From NCBI GenBank assembly GCA_013397795.1, contig VZTJ01005471.1, positions 1,119,328-1,183,327 on the forward strand: DNA of 64,000 nucleotides. Direction: 5' to 3'. The notes under the pieces were generated by a model. It worked only from the letters and a program-made list of their open reading frames with translations. It was not told the DNA's origin and did not search any database. The position numbers and the translations under genes were made by a program. Source of the stretch: Orthonyx spaldingii. Lineage: Eukaryota > Chordata > Aves > Passeriformes > Orthonychidae. Shown one piece after another: positions 34,490 to 46,651 of this stretch (within the stretch, counting starts at the first letter, position 1; every line of letters begins with the position of its first letter).

Positions 34490-37400
34490 GGCTTTGGGTC
34501 ACCAGTCTTTGTGTCCTAGCCATCTCCACCTAATTTTTGTTTCTCAGCCTCTACTAGTCTTATTTTCTGCACCCTCAGTCCAGTCACAGGTTTCTTCTGA
34601 GCCCCAGCTCCTGGTTCATCAGCCAGTGTCCTCTCCCATCTGAGTTTCCAATCATGCTGGGTAAGTGTGCTCCAGGGTGCCATTTCCAAACACTTTTCCT
34701 GAGATCTTTGCTTAAACTTGCATTTTCAGGGAGTATTCTGCTTAGTCTCTCCTGCATCAGTCTCAGTGAGGATAAAATAGTTAAAGAAATGAGCTGTGAA
34801 GCCTAGAAAGAATTGTCCATACATGTACAAACTGATTTTTTAAAGATTTTGCAATTTGGCCAAATTTTGCCAAAACTTCATGTTCCCCACAAAAGGCCAT
34901 CAAGTTCCATCAAGCAATCTGTCTCCCATGAATTTCAGAATACGAATCATAAGGAAGGGTTTGGGCACTGCTCAACAAAAGGAGCACTAAGTTTGTGTGT
35001 TTACTTTTCCCAGGGTAAGGCCACATCTTTTCCCATTGTTTGTTTTGTTGGTTTTTTTTTCAGGAAGAGTGGATTCCCTTGGAATGAAATGAAATGAAAC
35101 AAATTAAACAAAAACACCCTGCATCCTGTCTAAGCCTGATAACTGGAATAGTAAAATTCACCTGAAACACTTGGAGTTTGGCAAAGTTATAAGTAGAGAA
35201 AACAGGCCTCAAAATGTCAAATATTGACTAGAAATTAGACAGCACTATCAGCTCCACTTCTAAAGTTACCAGGTCACCAAGAAAGCAGAGGGTAAGAGGA
35301 GAAATGCAAACCAAAACCCAGTACAGAAGGAAGATGCTTTAGTGGCTTAGAAAAATACCAATAAGGTCCCTACTTGGGCAAGTTGGGATTCTGAGGAGAC
35401 AATATTCTGGGTTCTTCTTTCTTTTGCTGGCTGTATTACAGAGCTGAGGGAGAAAATTGATTTTTTTGTGCAAAATATTGAGTTGCTGCTCACTTGTAAT
35501 TTAATTTATTATTTTTATACTCTGCATGTAATTTATTAGGGCTTTCTTCTATCTCTGTAACATTGTTGGAAAAGGCATTATTGAGCAGTTTGCTACCAAT
35601 ATTCATTTGCTGTATTATAGAAATTTCTCTTATCATCATTACTATTGTTTCCAGGCCATAAAATGTAACTGGTTGTGTGAGCATGTCAGTATTTGCAGGC
35701 TGGGACCATGCTGTGCACTGCCAGGGCACATCAGTCACACAGGTGGGTGGTACATCCACAGCATTCCCAGGCTGAGGATTGTGTCACAGCTGGTGTGAAA
35801 AGCCAGCTTTGGGGCCTTTGTTTTTTAAGTTGCTCATCTGTTTCCATTTTCCTTTTTCACTAGTTCTTAATGCTTCACTCCTGCCTCCTTCCTCCTTTTT
35901 GCCCTTTATTTATTCTAGGAACTCTGGAATGCAGGGTTGCAAGAAACCAAATTTTCCAATGTTTTTGTCTGATACTGCTTTAAGAGGAGTTACAGCCAGC
36001 AGTTTCATGAGATGAAAAAGAGATCCCAACCACAACTTCACCGTGTAGGATAACATCATCTCGTCAATGCTCAAGCTGATAGATCATTGTTTTTCTTTTA
36101 TACTTTTTTTTCCTAAAAATACTGAGCCAAATTGAACCTAGCTATGATCTGAGTTATGCCAAGGTCAAAGTTGCTTTGATTAGGTTTTTCTTCCTCCTTT
36201 GCTCGGTTTAATTATTGCATAGTTCAAAGACACCCCTTGCTTCAAATTTTTTCAGTGTATGAGTACAACAAGGTAGCCCACCAAGGGGACGTTATTGTTG
36301 AGAGTCAGTAGGTAGAAATGAGTAACACTTATTTCAGTAGCCAGAAATCTCTAAGCAACAGTTTTATTCTCAGTCCCCACATATGTCCAAACAGCCTTTG
36401 CCAGTGAACCTCTGCTACCCAGCAAACCTCAGGCAGGAAGGAACATGTCTCTTTCTTTCATGAAAGCTTTTCTTTCCTAGAGCCTGGAAGTGCTGGAGAG
36501 CAGCCAGTTGTGTTGGAGTCACTCTATTAACTGCTAAGTCTACACTTTGGGAAAAGCTGTGTGCACGTAGAAAAAACCACAACCAACAGTTTAGGAAAAA
36601 ATGCCAGTCCTCAGTCAAACATAAAAAATCCAGGGTTGAACAGAGAGGGCTTTTTGCTTTTTCCTTTATTTGTCAAAATTGAATTTATGTGCTTCTATGC
36701 TGAAAGTGTAATTTCTGTAATAAATGCTGAGAAATATCTGCAAGTGACTTACAGTGTGGGATTGGATCTGAAAGGTGACTCAATACGCAGGAGGGCAGCG
36801 AACAACATCTCCTTTCTTCAGAGAAGTGATTGAATTCAGTATAGTTAAGGCAGATTGGGGGCCTAAGTTCTCCTGGTACGTCTCTTACGTGAACCAGCAA
36901 CTGTGGGCTCACTGTTCACTGGGGAGTGACTGTGGACGTACTACTCAAACAGGGTCACACCTTGGGAGGGAGGTGAGAGCTGCAGAACACCTGGCTTCAC
37001 TGTTTTGGTGCTCATCATGGGAATCTGAAAGAGCTCTGTTTACTACTCATCTGTCATTGTCAGTTTCTAGAAATCATAGTTCCAGGAAAGAAAATGAGTG
37101 TTTCTAAGTTAAGAGGGTACTTCTTGTGTCAAGTAAGATATTTGCCTTTTTTTGTGACATTACAAGCAACTGTATTTAAAAGAATGACATGAAGTGACAA
37201 AGTAAATCATAAAAAGGTTGTGAAATGTCAGTGTTAAGGTTGTTCTTCCTGTATATACAGTATAACAGAAACTTTAATAATCAGTTTGAGTGGTATGTTT
37301 TTCCCACGGGGCTCTTTCAACAGTGGATGTTTATAGTGCATACTCAGGGCCTTATACTGTAGAAAACTTTTTTTCATAGGACCTCCATGTCATTTCCTAC

Positions 37401-38423
37401 TGAAATAATGAATTGTTATTTGGGCGGGAAATTCAGGAAAGGAAATGAAGTTTTTATGGACTGGAACATCTGACTGCTGCCATGAGGAACTAAATTTCTC
37501 CTCTGTTCTTTAGAAACAACCTAAAGCATTTCTTTGTAAAGCACAGTGACAGATCACACACACTCAAGTGAGATTTAAATGAGCCTGTGAAGGTGCTGGA
37601 GGTAGTACCCCAGTGCTGGTGTAGGTCTTAACCAAGTCCTTCCAAGTAGCAGGCAGGGTTTCCAGAGCTACCCTAGCTGTCTTCAGAGCCCCAAATTCTG
37701 CTGCATGAACATGGCAAAGATGTGGACACCTGTGGGGGATGTTAGAGCATGTGCACATAGCTTTTAAGCAGGTGCCAAGGAGATTTGCCTGTCCTGAATC
37801 CAGCTCAGTGCATCTGGCCTGGGGTCATGCAGCCAAGCAGATTTACTCCAAGCCCAATGGCATCAGCAGCATTCTCTGGGACATGTCATTTTCCCATGGA
37901 GCCCCTCTGTCTCTGGCTGCCGTCTCATCCTCCTTTGCCAGCAACTCAGACTCTGTGAGACTGCACCTGGAGCACCTGAGTTGCAGAGGCTGGGAGGATT
38001 TTAGCAGGCCTTCACTTCTTCCTACCTTGGCTGCTTTCTGCAGTATCCTGTGAGTAGCTGCAGTAGCTCTGGGTTCCTCCAGGCCAGTGCTTGAGGCCCA
38101 GGAGCAGGGAAGCCTGTGAGAGTGGATCTCCCTTCTGACAGATAAACAAGGCTGATTTTTTTCAGGCAAGTGTCTCCAGTCCTTCATTTGCAGAAAATCC
38201 ATGCTGTGTGTTTTCAGAGGGGAACCCTTTGTATATCTCTGCACAGTTTTACTCTTCCCTTTGGAAGTCAGCATTTCGTGTGTCAGAACCAGGTCTTCAT
38301 TGTGGGGAAGGTGATCATAATTAGCATATACAAGTTTCTTTGGAGACTGAAATCCAGATCTATTGAGTGAGATAAAGAGAAGATCAATGCATTTGATACC
38401 AGACATATAAATTCCAATATACA
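34490..38423. other. Unique non-coding sequence, no gene seen
   Basis: I see no gene. A minus-strand open frame of 193 codons at 37843-38424 is the longest, but it has no recognisable domain, and I see no promoter or splice support. Confidence 0.5.
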
Positions 38424-38561
38424 TGTATTAGGTTTGCATGGCCAGGCTTTGGTAGCAGGGGGTTACAGGGGTGGCTTCTGTAAGAAGCTGCTGGAAGCTT
38501 CCTCCATGTCTGGCAGAGACAATCCCAGCCAAAACCAGGACACTGCCTCAAAACCAGGACA
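38424..38561 (+). mobile_element. Short LTR fragment or internally deleted LTR
   Basis: The block beginning TGTATTAGGTTTGCATGGCC, with GGTAGCAGGGGGTTACAGGGGTGGCTTCTG split over two lines, matches the reverse complement of the right end of the solo LTR at 7018-8098. So it is the 5' end of the same family in plus orientation. Within 140 bases it reaches AAAACCAGGACA (38542, repeated at 38561), which looks like an LTR 3' terminus. Either most of the LTR is deleted or two fragments adjoin. No clear target duplication is seen. Confidence 0.65.
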
Positions 38562-39589
38562 GAATTTGGTATTAGTAGCATCCCCAGTCTAGTGCTCATG
38601 TGATTAGATCACATCTTTCCTCTTTTAGACAAACATTTAATTAAAACAGTTTCTCACAGCTGTCATTGAGCATGTGGATGCCAGAGCACACCCGAGTGGA
38701 TGCTGAAAGGTAAGTTGCCAGCCAGAGACCTGCAAGCCCGGTAGGAGAAGCAGGTGAGGAGTGTCTGCATGAAACACTCAACAAATACCTTTCAGGCTTT
38801 TACCACAGAAAACTAATTAGACAGAAAGTGTAAAATCAGACAGCACAAGGCAACATTATTAAACAAAGGACCAGACGAATAGCATTCGACAAATATAAGG
38901 TTGAGTGAATGGGCACTGGGCTCCCTCTGTCTTTCAGGGAATTATATTTAGAGAAAATTAATTTCACCTGTTCCATGGAATTTTATATGCTTTGAATACT
39001 TTTTTGTCCTGTTACTTAACCAACTCTAAAGTGAACATTCAGTTTATTTTTTTATAACATTTTCTGGTCAGATTATTTCAGAGTGCAGCTATTCTGAAAG
39101 CATTTAGCTGGAATTTTGTCCACAAGTCATTATTATGGTTATTACATTTTTATTTTTAATATTCGAGAGAAATTAATGAAACCTTCATCACCCTCCACAT
39201 GCTCTGTCTGGCTCAAGATGATTATCTCTGACTTTTTTTCCCTCAGCTCAACATAATGGAGTCTTTCTGTATAAAGTGTAGTGGTCCTCAGGTGGAACCT
39301 CTGCTTATCCCCACTTTTTACTGTCTGATTGTATTGGCTCAAAGCTCCTCTCCCATGCAAGGAGCTGAGGACTATGGAAATGAAAGATAACATTCAGCAG
39401 GTCAAGCTGGGACACACTAAGTACAGTATAGCAGCTAATCGAGTTAAAGAATTGGTGGCCCCAGCATTGGTGCAGCCTCAACTCCAGTGCTACAAGCCAG
39501 TTCAGAGTATAAAAAGAGTATAAAAATTCTAGAGTGTCATCTAGAAGGATGATAACAAAGAACGTGAAAGATTTAGGAGGCAGGACTTA

Positions 39590-39729
39590 GGAGGATTGGC
39601 TGAGGATATGAGGTTTGCTCAGTTTAAAGAAGCGGAAGATGAGGAGTGACCCCACTGTTTCCCACATCTTCCTCATGAGGGGCAGAGAGAAGATAAAGAG
39701 GTGCTGATCTCCTGTTTCTGGTATCTGCT
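39590..39729 (+). mobile_element. CR1 LINE fragment, left part (split by an LTR)
   Basis: GGAGGATTGGCTGAGGATATG, then GGTTTGCTCAGTTTAAAGAAG and GATGAGGAGTGACC, is an aged version of the CR1 3' region that normally precedes the LINE terminus. The matching right part resumes at 40677 after a complete LTR. Confidence 0.75.
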
Positions 39730-40676
39730 TGTCCTGGTTTGAAGACAGGTGTCTGCTAAGGAAGGCAGGAGCCTCCCTTGGAGTAGGAAATGTAATCCCC
39801 TTCCCTCCGAATTAGTATAATTTTGAAATTAAGGGGCTTTCAGGCAATGTTGTGGGAAAAGGAATAACAGTTCTTTACATATATATGTGTATATATATAT
39901 ATATCAAGGCAGACAAACAACAAAAATGGTAACCACAACAAACAAGAACAGAGCAAACCCCCAGTTCAGTCTCTTCTCGCTCCCTGTTAGCAATTGGGCA
40001 GGATGGGTGCGATGGCTCCTCCTCGGCTGCAGGGGGTGCTGTAGAGCGAGTCTCGGCTGTCTCTCCCCGGCAGTAATGGCGGGCGTGTCCGGCAGGGAGG
40101 GATGGAGTCAGGGAGTTTTCTAGGCAAAATCCCTGGAGCTGTAGCAGGGGTATGGCAGGGCTGGGCAGGGTAGCCCGGCTCCCAAATCACGGCCAGCGGA
40201 GGCTGGCTCTCTGGAGAGAGGGGGAAAGGGGCTCAGGGATCCCGGGTCTTTCCTTCCCCTGAGCACCGCAGCAGATGGTGGAAGGTCCCTTGTTCGGTGG
40301 AGTAGGGTGGTAAATAGGTCCCAGTGGAGCAGCTGCTGTTATGGGCAGAGCTCTACTCATGGGAGAAGCAGGCAGGCAGCAGGAGCCAGGAAACTCCACA
40401 CTGGTGACGAGCAACGGCAACCTCCCTCCCCTCCAAATGCCGAGGGGCAAAGAGAGAGTGAGCCACTACTCCACTTCCCTTTTCCCAGCCCAGCTCTCAT
40501 GAGGTCTCTGCCCCTCTGAGAGGGAATGTCCAAAAAGGGAATAGCTACTTACAAGTTCTGCCCGAACAGCCTTTCTATTGTCTTTCTTAAGCACCCAGTC
40601 GTTATGGTGTCTTAGCACCGTATGGGCAAAAATTCTCTAAGATAAGAAACAAAAGGAAGGATTCCAAACCCCAACA
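39730..40676 (-). mobile_element. Solo LTR inserted in a CR1
   Basis: This 947-base block begins TGTCCTGGTTTGAAGACAGG and ends ATTCCAAACCCCAACA. It is flanked by CTGCT (39725-39729) and CTGGT (40677-40681), a 5-bp duplication with one mismatch. A second copy of the same family lies in the opposite orientation at 58326-59232. Judged from that copy, the sense is minus here. No gag-pol sequence is inside, so this is a solo LTR. A TATATG simple stretch lies at 39877-39904. Confidence 0.85.
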
Positions 40677-40965
40677 CTGGTGGCAGGACACAAGGGACTG
40701 GCTTAAGGCTGCATCAGAGAAAGTTCAGATTGGATATAAGGAAAAGGTTCTTCACTAAGAGAGTGGTACACCACTGAAGCAGGGAAGTACAGCTGCCAGA
40801 GAAGCATTCATGAACACAAGCCTCTTGGTGTCCAAGAAGTTTTTGAGCCACAATTTTAGATTTATGACTTCACTTTTAGGTTGCCCTGTGCGGAATCAGG
40901 AGTTGGGCTCTATGGTCCTCGTGGGTCTCTTCCAGCTCAGGATATTCTGATCCTATGAATGTCTA
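40677..40965 (+). mobile_element. CR1 LINE fragment, right part
   Basis: The CR1 text resumes after the LTR: GGCAGGACACAAGGGACTGG, then AGATTGGATATAAGGAAAAGG and TTCTTCACTAAGAGAG, then the terminal GGCTCTATGGTCCTCGTGGG, TCTCTTCCAGCTCAGGATAT and TTCTGATCCTATG. Together with 39590-39729 it is one CR1 copy. Confidence 0.88.
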
Positions 40966-41251
40966 CTGAGTGCATAATTTCCAGTAGAGCTCCACTCCAG
41001 AGCTGATTGCTGCTGCTGCTGCTATATCCTTACCTTACATCTCACCTTTTTCTGTTCAGAGAACTGACTGCAGCTTGAAAACCATTTCTGCCCAGTTAAA
41101 CTCACCTCTGTCTTTGTTTTCTAGAACAAGGATACTTCCTTCTTCCATGCTTCATTTCATTGTATAGGAGGTACTCAACGTTCACCTACTGTCCATAAAA
41201 ATCACATGGCAGCCATTCGTGGCTGACCTCTGCCTGTCTGTGCCTTTGCAG

Positions 41252-41323
41252 CAGGATTGAGAGCAGAACGCGGAGATGGCAAACCAGGGAACTGTCCTGC
41301 CTGTCTGTGGGAAGTCTACCAGG
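41252..41323 (+). CDS. Candidate host exon (72 bp), unrecognised gene
   Basis: A pyrimidine-rich acceptor ending TTTGCAG|CAG and a strong donor AGG|GTGAGT bracket an open segment. Read with an incoming phase of 1 it gives GLRAERGDGKPGNCPACLWE and then VYQ, leaving one base (G). The next candidate exon at 43482 starts with two bases (AA) that complete a glutamate codon, so the phases agree. The acceptor is a NAGNAG (CAGCAG), so a 69-base alternative is possible. The GDGKPG run is faintly collagen-like but there is no sustained Gly-X-Y register, and I do not recognise the gene. I see no upstream partner exon. Confidence 0.35.
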
Positions 41324-43481
41324 GTGAGTTGTATTGCATGCCTCTTGTTGCCTTCATGTGTTCCCCCTCCTCCGTCCCCACACAATGCCTTTTTGGCTCC
41401 ATTGCTGAGATACCACCATTGGTAGAGATGCAGTGTTATTCTTTATCCATTGAGAGTTTGCATCCTACAGGAGCAAGTAGTGATCCCTGACCTCTCTCTA
41501 CTGTCACTCTCTTGCTACTTTTTGCAAGTTTTTTCCCTGTCCATCTATGCGATAAACACTACTGAGTGATGTGGGGTTCAGTTCCACCCCATATAATGTT
41601 TCTCAGAGAGCTGTAGGAGTAACCATGCTTCTGAGGAGCTCAGCGTGAGGGAAGAGCTGCTCTTTGAGCTTTAGGGGGAGTAGGATGTACAGGGAGGATA
41701 GCTTCGAGCTTCCTGCAAATTCAGCTGTCTAGGAAAGGGGTGTGAAAGAGTACAGCCAAAAAAGCCACCACATTCGAGATTATTCCTGTAGCCATTCTCC
41801 TTTTCCATGGCATCCATGGGTCCCAATGATATTAAAAGCACTTGTAGTTTCCAACAGAAAAGCTGGGGGAAAGCAGCTTGCTTGCTTCTCCACTAGAAGT
41901 TCCTTTTTGGGTTTCTGGGAGTCTGAAGGAATAGTTTCTACAAGTCAAGGAAACCTCAGTGTTGAATAAAGTAGTGGGTCTGCATGAGCAGTTGGTCACA
42001 AAAGCCTTGGCCAGAAGCTTATGCCAGATAGACCGAGCACCCCAAGGAAAATCCATACCTACTGAATGAGGATGTAAAAAACAGCCTCTGTTGCACTAAA
42101 GATACTGAGTTTCCACTCACTGATCCACCAGGACTGGTCCCAGGCAGGTGATCTCCATCCTACCTGCTGGTTTCTGATCATATTCCATGGAACCAGTCCC
42201 ACCATGTGGTGGGGCCAGTTGCTGTGCAGCAGCTCTAAACTGGCCCAGCAGAGCTCAACAATAAAAATCTAATTTTGTTATGCAATTGTGCAATAGCTTG
42301 CTTTCATCTGTACAAATGCTGAAGCACAAATGACTGAACTGATAAGCCAGAGGAAGTATTTTGCTGAACTTTTTTGAGGAGAAAAACTACCTGTTAATTT
42401 TCTCCTTACTGTATTTCTCCTATTTCTAATGGTATCACTTGCATCTGAATGCTTCAGTGCCCATGTTATTTCATGACATCTTTTTGAAAGAGGAATGACT
42501 AATATTTTCCAAATTATATACCATGATAAATAAAGGGAAAAGGCACCTGTATAGAACTTGACTGAAGAAAAACAAATATTCTTTTAAATGATCCCTCCCT
42601 TTTAAATTAAACTTGCATTTCCTCATGTTCATACCTATCGCATTGACACCTCAAGCTATAAATTAGCTGTATAACATAACCCCATTAACTTCACAAAACA
42701 TACAGAGGCAAACGTATATGCAGGTTTGCCTGGCTGCCACCTCCTGCTGCTGAGCTGGGAATCCTCAAGTTGCTCATGAAGCTGCAGCTCTTGGAACAAG
42801 GTGATTACTGAGAATTTCAGCTGTCCGAATGGCTAAAAAATACAAGCCCTAGACATCCAGAGGAAAAAACAACAAACCACCCAAAACTAAAGAACCAAAC
42901 TACAGCAAAACTACAACTTTTAATTTTTTTTTAATTTCACTATATAGAGGATTGAGAAGAGATGGTAAAAATCACTAAGTAACTGTAGGCAGTGCACACG
43001 AGAGTTAGTGCTTGCATTGACCTGTGGGGTTCAATTGGTAATGTTATTTAATTAAGACCTATGTCACCGAGTTATCACAGTCACCTTTTTATCACTGAAT
43101 TTGAACAAAAGTATTGGCATAGAGATTTAAATCCTGGTTATGTTTCATCCATGTTTTAACATTGGAACAGCAGCTGAAATCCCTGTTTCATCTACTTTAA
43201 TTGCTTATGTGTGAAGAGAGTTACTTCCCTGAAGCCTACCAGGGTCTTAATGTTAGTTAAGATTGTCTTAACTCCTCACTTAGGCTTGCAGAAGCATGAG
43301 CAGAATGGTGTTCATCTTTTTCAAGAGATTATTTTAATCATAACATCAGAGAGAATATTTCCCTCCAGTATGTTTTTAGTGCTTTGAGTTGCCTTGTTTC
43401 CATTATCCCTCATGTTGCCTTACTATCTTCCCAGGAAACTACATGCAAGGCTGATTTCTTTTTTCTTTGCCTTTCCTTCAG

Positions 43482-43584
43482 AAATGCCACTTGTCCAGTA
43501 TCATGATCTCCTGCAGCCACCACAACAAATAACCAGTGACTCTTTTATGCAGAAGCTGAGGAGCGATTGCTCCAAGCCCAAAGG
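43482..43584 (+). CDS. Candidate host exon (103 bp), unrecognised gene
   Basis: A pyrimidine-rich acceptor (TTTGCCTTTCCTTCAG) and a strong donor (AAAGG|GTGAGT) enclose a segment open in the frame predicted by the previous candidate exon. The reading is MPLVQYHDLLQPPQQITSDS followed by FMQKLRSDCSKPK. It ends with two bases (GG) and so passes phase 2 to the next exon. The composition is ordinary protein with no low complexity. I do not recognise a domain. Agreement of both splice sites and the phase makes this the best host coding candidate in the window. Confidence 0.45.
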
Positions 43585-44644
43585 GTGAGTCAGGACTTTT
43601 AAAGATGTCTTTTTCTTTCTTTTTTTCTTCTTTTTTCAGATCAAATAAACAACAGTTCTTCATTTAAATGATTTTGATCATGATGTGAGCAGAAAGTTGC
43701 CTTCTACAGTTAGCATTGTGAGGGAGAAACCTGATAATTCATTTATTCCATAATAATAGCAGGGGTATCTTTAAGGTTTTTACCATCTGTGCTCCTATGG
43801 GAAGGGGGAGCAAAGCTAATACAAATTTAACCTTCAGATTTATGCTTCTGTGCTTCTCCATTGTGCCTCTAAAGTTCTTCAGAAAAGAATCCTTAACCAC
43901 TTCAGTACTGTATGATAAGAAAAACTACAGCTTCCAGATTCCACTTTTATTTTAAATCTGCAGAATTTAATTTAATTTTAAATCTGCATGTTTTTGTTTA
44001 ATTTTAGACTTTAATAACAAGTACTCAAGGCAAGATAGATATATTTAGTAAGCGTTAAGTTTGATTGCATTTGTTTGTCTGTGTGCCCAAAATATCCAAA
44101 CCTAACATTAAGTGTTGTATCTGTCTTCAAATCTTTATCTCCTTGCAAGTAATCTCACAGTTTTATAGAATATACAAATATAAAAAGCTCATTTATGCCT
44201 AAGGCTTTTTACAAGGACAAAACTTGTTGAAGTGGGAGTGGGGATCTGAGACAAAAGGGAACTGCTAGCACAATTACATGCCAAGATTTAGGATAAAAAA
44301 TTGTATTGATTTGTAGGTTCATCTGGATTTATGGACTGATGACCTAAGAGAAACCAGGGATATCTGAAAGTTGGTTCGCTACCCTGGAGACAAGAGTGAG
44401 TTGATTAGGCAAAGACCAAAATGTAATTGCATCCAAAAAGGGTCAGTAGATGATTCTTCCAGCCTTTGACTGGGAAGGACTGAATTTCCTTAGTGCATGG
44501 TAAATTCATTAAAAGCTCAAGGTTAAAATTCAAAACTGGCTGCAAAATTGGTGGCAGTGACTAAAGAACACAACTGGTTATTACTGTGAGAACCAAGGAC
44601 AGAGTAATACAAAAACTTCACTTCTTTCCTTTTCTTTTATCCAG

Positions 44645-44750
44645 GCCCCTGTCAGGCCATGGAAACACTTCACATGTATTTTACTACATCCAAGCACTTG
44701 ATAATACACTGCATACAATACATACAATGTTTAACCATTGCTGTTTTTTG
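44645..44750 (+). CDS. Weak candidate exon (106 bp) following in phase
   Basis: A long pyrimidine tract before CCAG and a donor TTG|GTGAGC bound a segment that is open in the phase handed on by the candidate exon at 43482-43584. The reading starts with Gly completed across the join and continues PLSGHGNTSHVFYYIQALDN. The internal ACATACAATAC repetition and its unusual His/Tyr-rich content make it less convincing. It could equally be a chance splice-like pair. Confidence 0.2.
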
Positions 44751-45370
44751 GTGAGCTTGCCCCAGAAAACGGGATCATTGGGGGCAAAATTCTCTTCTCG
44801 CTCTGGATTGCCTAAAAATTTGAAATTAAATTGACCATCCGCTAATTTTCTGCAGGGGGCTGAGTTTAAAGTTCAGCTTAACATGATACACAATGTACTT
44901 GGTAGAAGAAACTTTACAGCAGGGGGGAAAAAGTTGTTTTTCTTATTGACCTACTTACTGATGGGCAGAATAGGATTCTCTGGCTACATTCCATGGTGGA
45001 CCATGGAGTCTGTCCCACAGAGAAAAACAGCAAAGTGGGAACACCTGAACTTCCCCTGATGCTCCCCTGTAGCCTTGTCAAAACTCAGCTGAGTCCTACC
45101 ATAAAAAAAATGAAAATATAGCTGTGTTTGTATTAATTTTGCCCAGAAAAGAAAGGCACTTAAACAAGGTCTGCGTGAGGTAGCATGGCTCTGCAAGCAG
45201 ATGGCTGCGCCTTTCACTTGCATGGACTCAGCTGCCTGCTGTGGTCAGGACCAAGGAAATTTCAGTTATCACAGCGATGGTCTGTCTGGCATTTCTTCTC
45301 CTCGTAAGGCTGGCACTGTGTGGTTTAGTTTACTGTGGGTAGTGCTTTGACTTTACATTGGTTATGTAGT

Positions 45371-45832
45371 CCCTCATAGAACCATAGAACCTCTAGAATC
45401 ACAGAATAGTCTGGGTTCGAAGGGACCTTAAAGCCCAGCCAGTTTCAATCCCTGCCATGGGCAGGGACACCTTCCACTAGACTATGCTGCTCTAAGCTGT
45501 GTCCAGCCTGGCCTTGGACAGAGATGGGGCAGCTACAGCTTCTCTGGGCAACATGTGCCAGGGTCTCACCACCCTCACAGGGAAGAATTTCTTCCTAACA
45601 TCCAATCTTAACTTACTCTCTGTCAGTTTGAAGCCATTCTGCCTTGTCCTGTCATTTGAGGCCCTTGTCTCTCTCCATCTTTCTTGTCAGCTCCTTCAGG
45701 TACTAGAAGGCCACAGTTAGGTCACCCCAAAGCTTCTCTGCTCCAGCCTTTCCTCACAGCAGAGGTGCTCCACCCCTCTGATCATTTTGGTGTCTCCTCT
45801 GGACTCTCTCCAACAGGTCCATGTCATTGCTT
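45371..45832 (-). mobile_element. CR1 LINE 3' fragment
   Basis: This is the reverse complement of a CR1 3' end. It opens with CATAGAACCATAGAACCTC and ATCACAGAATAG, continues GGTTCGAAGGGACCTTAAAG and ATGGGCAGGGACACCTTCCA, and runs into TCTCTGCTCCAGCCTTTCCTC and TCTCCTCTGGACTCTCTCCAAC. About 460 bases are present. The small open frames in this interval (for example 45499-45720) come from the LINE and are not genes. Confidence 0.92.
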
Positions 45833-46646
45833 CATCATGGCAGTTCCATGGAGAGCTGATTGTAGGTGCCTCTGGTTTTTCAAATGAGAGCATTCGGACT
45901 TTGGCCTGGGAAGAGCTGAAGTTGTCCATGGAAGAAGTTGAGGAAGCACTTGCTTTCATTCTTGCTAACCTTTCCTATGAGGAAAACCCTGCTGTTTCTG
46001 ACTATCCATGGTCCTTCAGCAACAGCTATTGGACCTGTTTTGCCCACTGCCTGGCTGAGGAAAGAATGGGGTGAGCTGGGTGGTCCTGCCTCCTCAGCAT
46101 CAAGAGACACACAGTTATTTGCCAAGAGCCAGAAGAGTGCCCCTTCTCCGTAAACCATGGCAGAACAAAGAAACTCTTTCATCTGAGTGGGTTGTTGAAT
46201 TAAGCACTCATAATCAGCTTCATGCCAGACATCTTTGGCTTTTTTGTGTGGTCCATCAGAATTTGCAGATAAAAACCCACAAAAAAACCCTAGCAGTAAT
46301 GCACTTAGACAATTGTACAATGGCTGGGAGGAAGAATTTCAGCCTAATCTCCATCTGGATAGTGTAGAGGCAAAGATTTTTTAGTGTATTTTGCTGTCTA
46401 AAAAAGAGGAATTCAATAGTTCTGTAAGTAGGTATGATCATAAATACGCCCTCAAGTCTTCTTATTTCAAGGTTAAATAAAAGCAATTGTGATAGAATAA
46501 CCCAGAAAAGCACAAACACCACATGCTCACAGGAAGATTTCATTAGCTTGTAAGCTACAGCACCAGCATGTTGATAAGAGTTAAGACTGCCTCATAAAAT
46601 TTTGACCTTTCTGAATATTTATGTACTTATAAAGCTTGCGCTTTAA
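45833..46646. other. Unique non-coding sequence, no gene seen
   Basis: I see no gene. Overlapping open frames on both strands (for example 146 codons minus at 45880-46320) have no recognisable domain. Confidence 0.45.
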
Positions 46647-46651
46647 AGATG
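46647..46651 (+). repeat. Target-site duplication, left copy (AGATG)
   Basis: AGATG precedes the LTR and recurs exactly at 48102-48106. Confidence 0.75.

Larger units (their letters stand above)
40966..45370. other. Possible introns around the candidate exons
   Basis: Apart from the three candidate exons listed separately, I see only unique AT-rich sequence. A short CTG run occurs at 41007-41022. No other segment has a good acceptor, an open frame and a good donor together. Confidence 0.45.

Noticed and set aside
41252..41323. Collagen gene suggested by a GDGKPG run
   Set aside because: Glycine does not recur every third residue. The register breaks within a few triplets, so a triple-helix exon is not supported.
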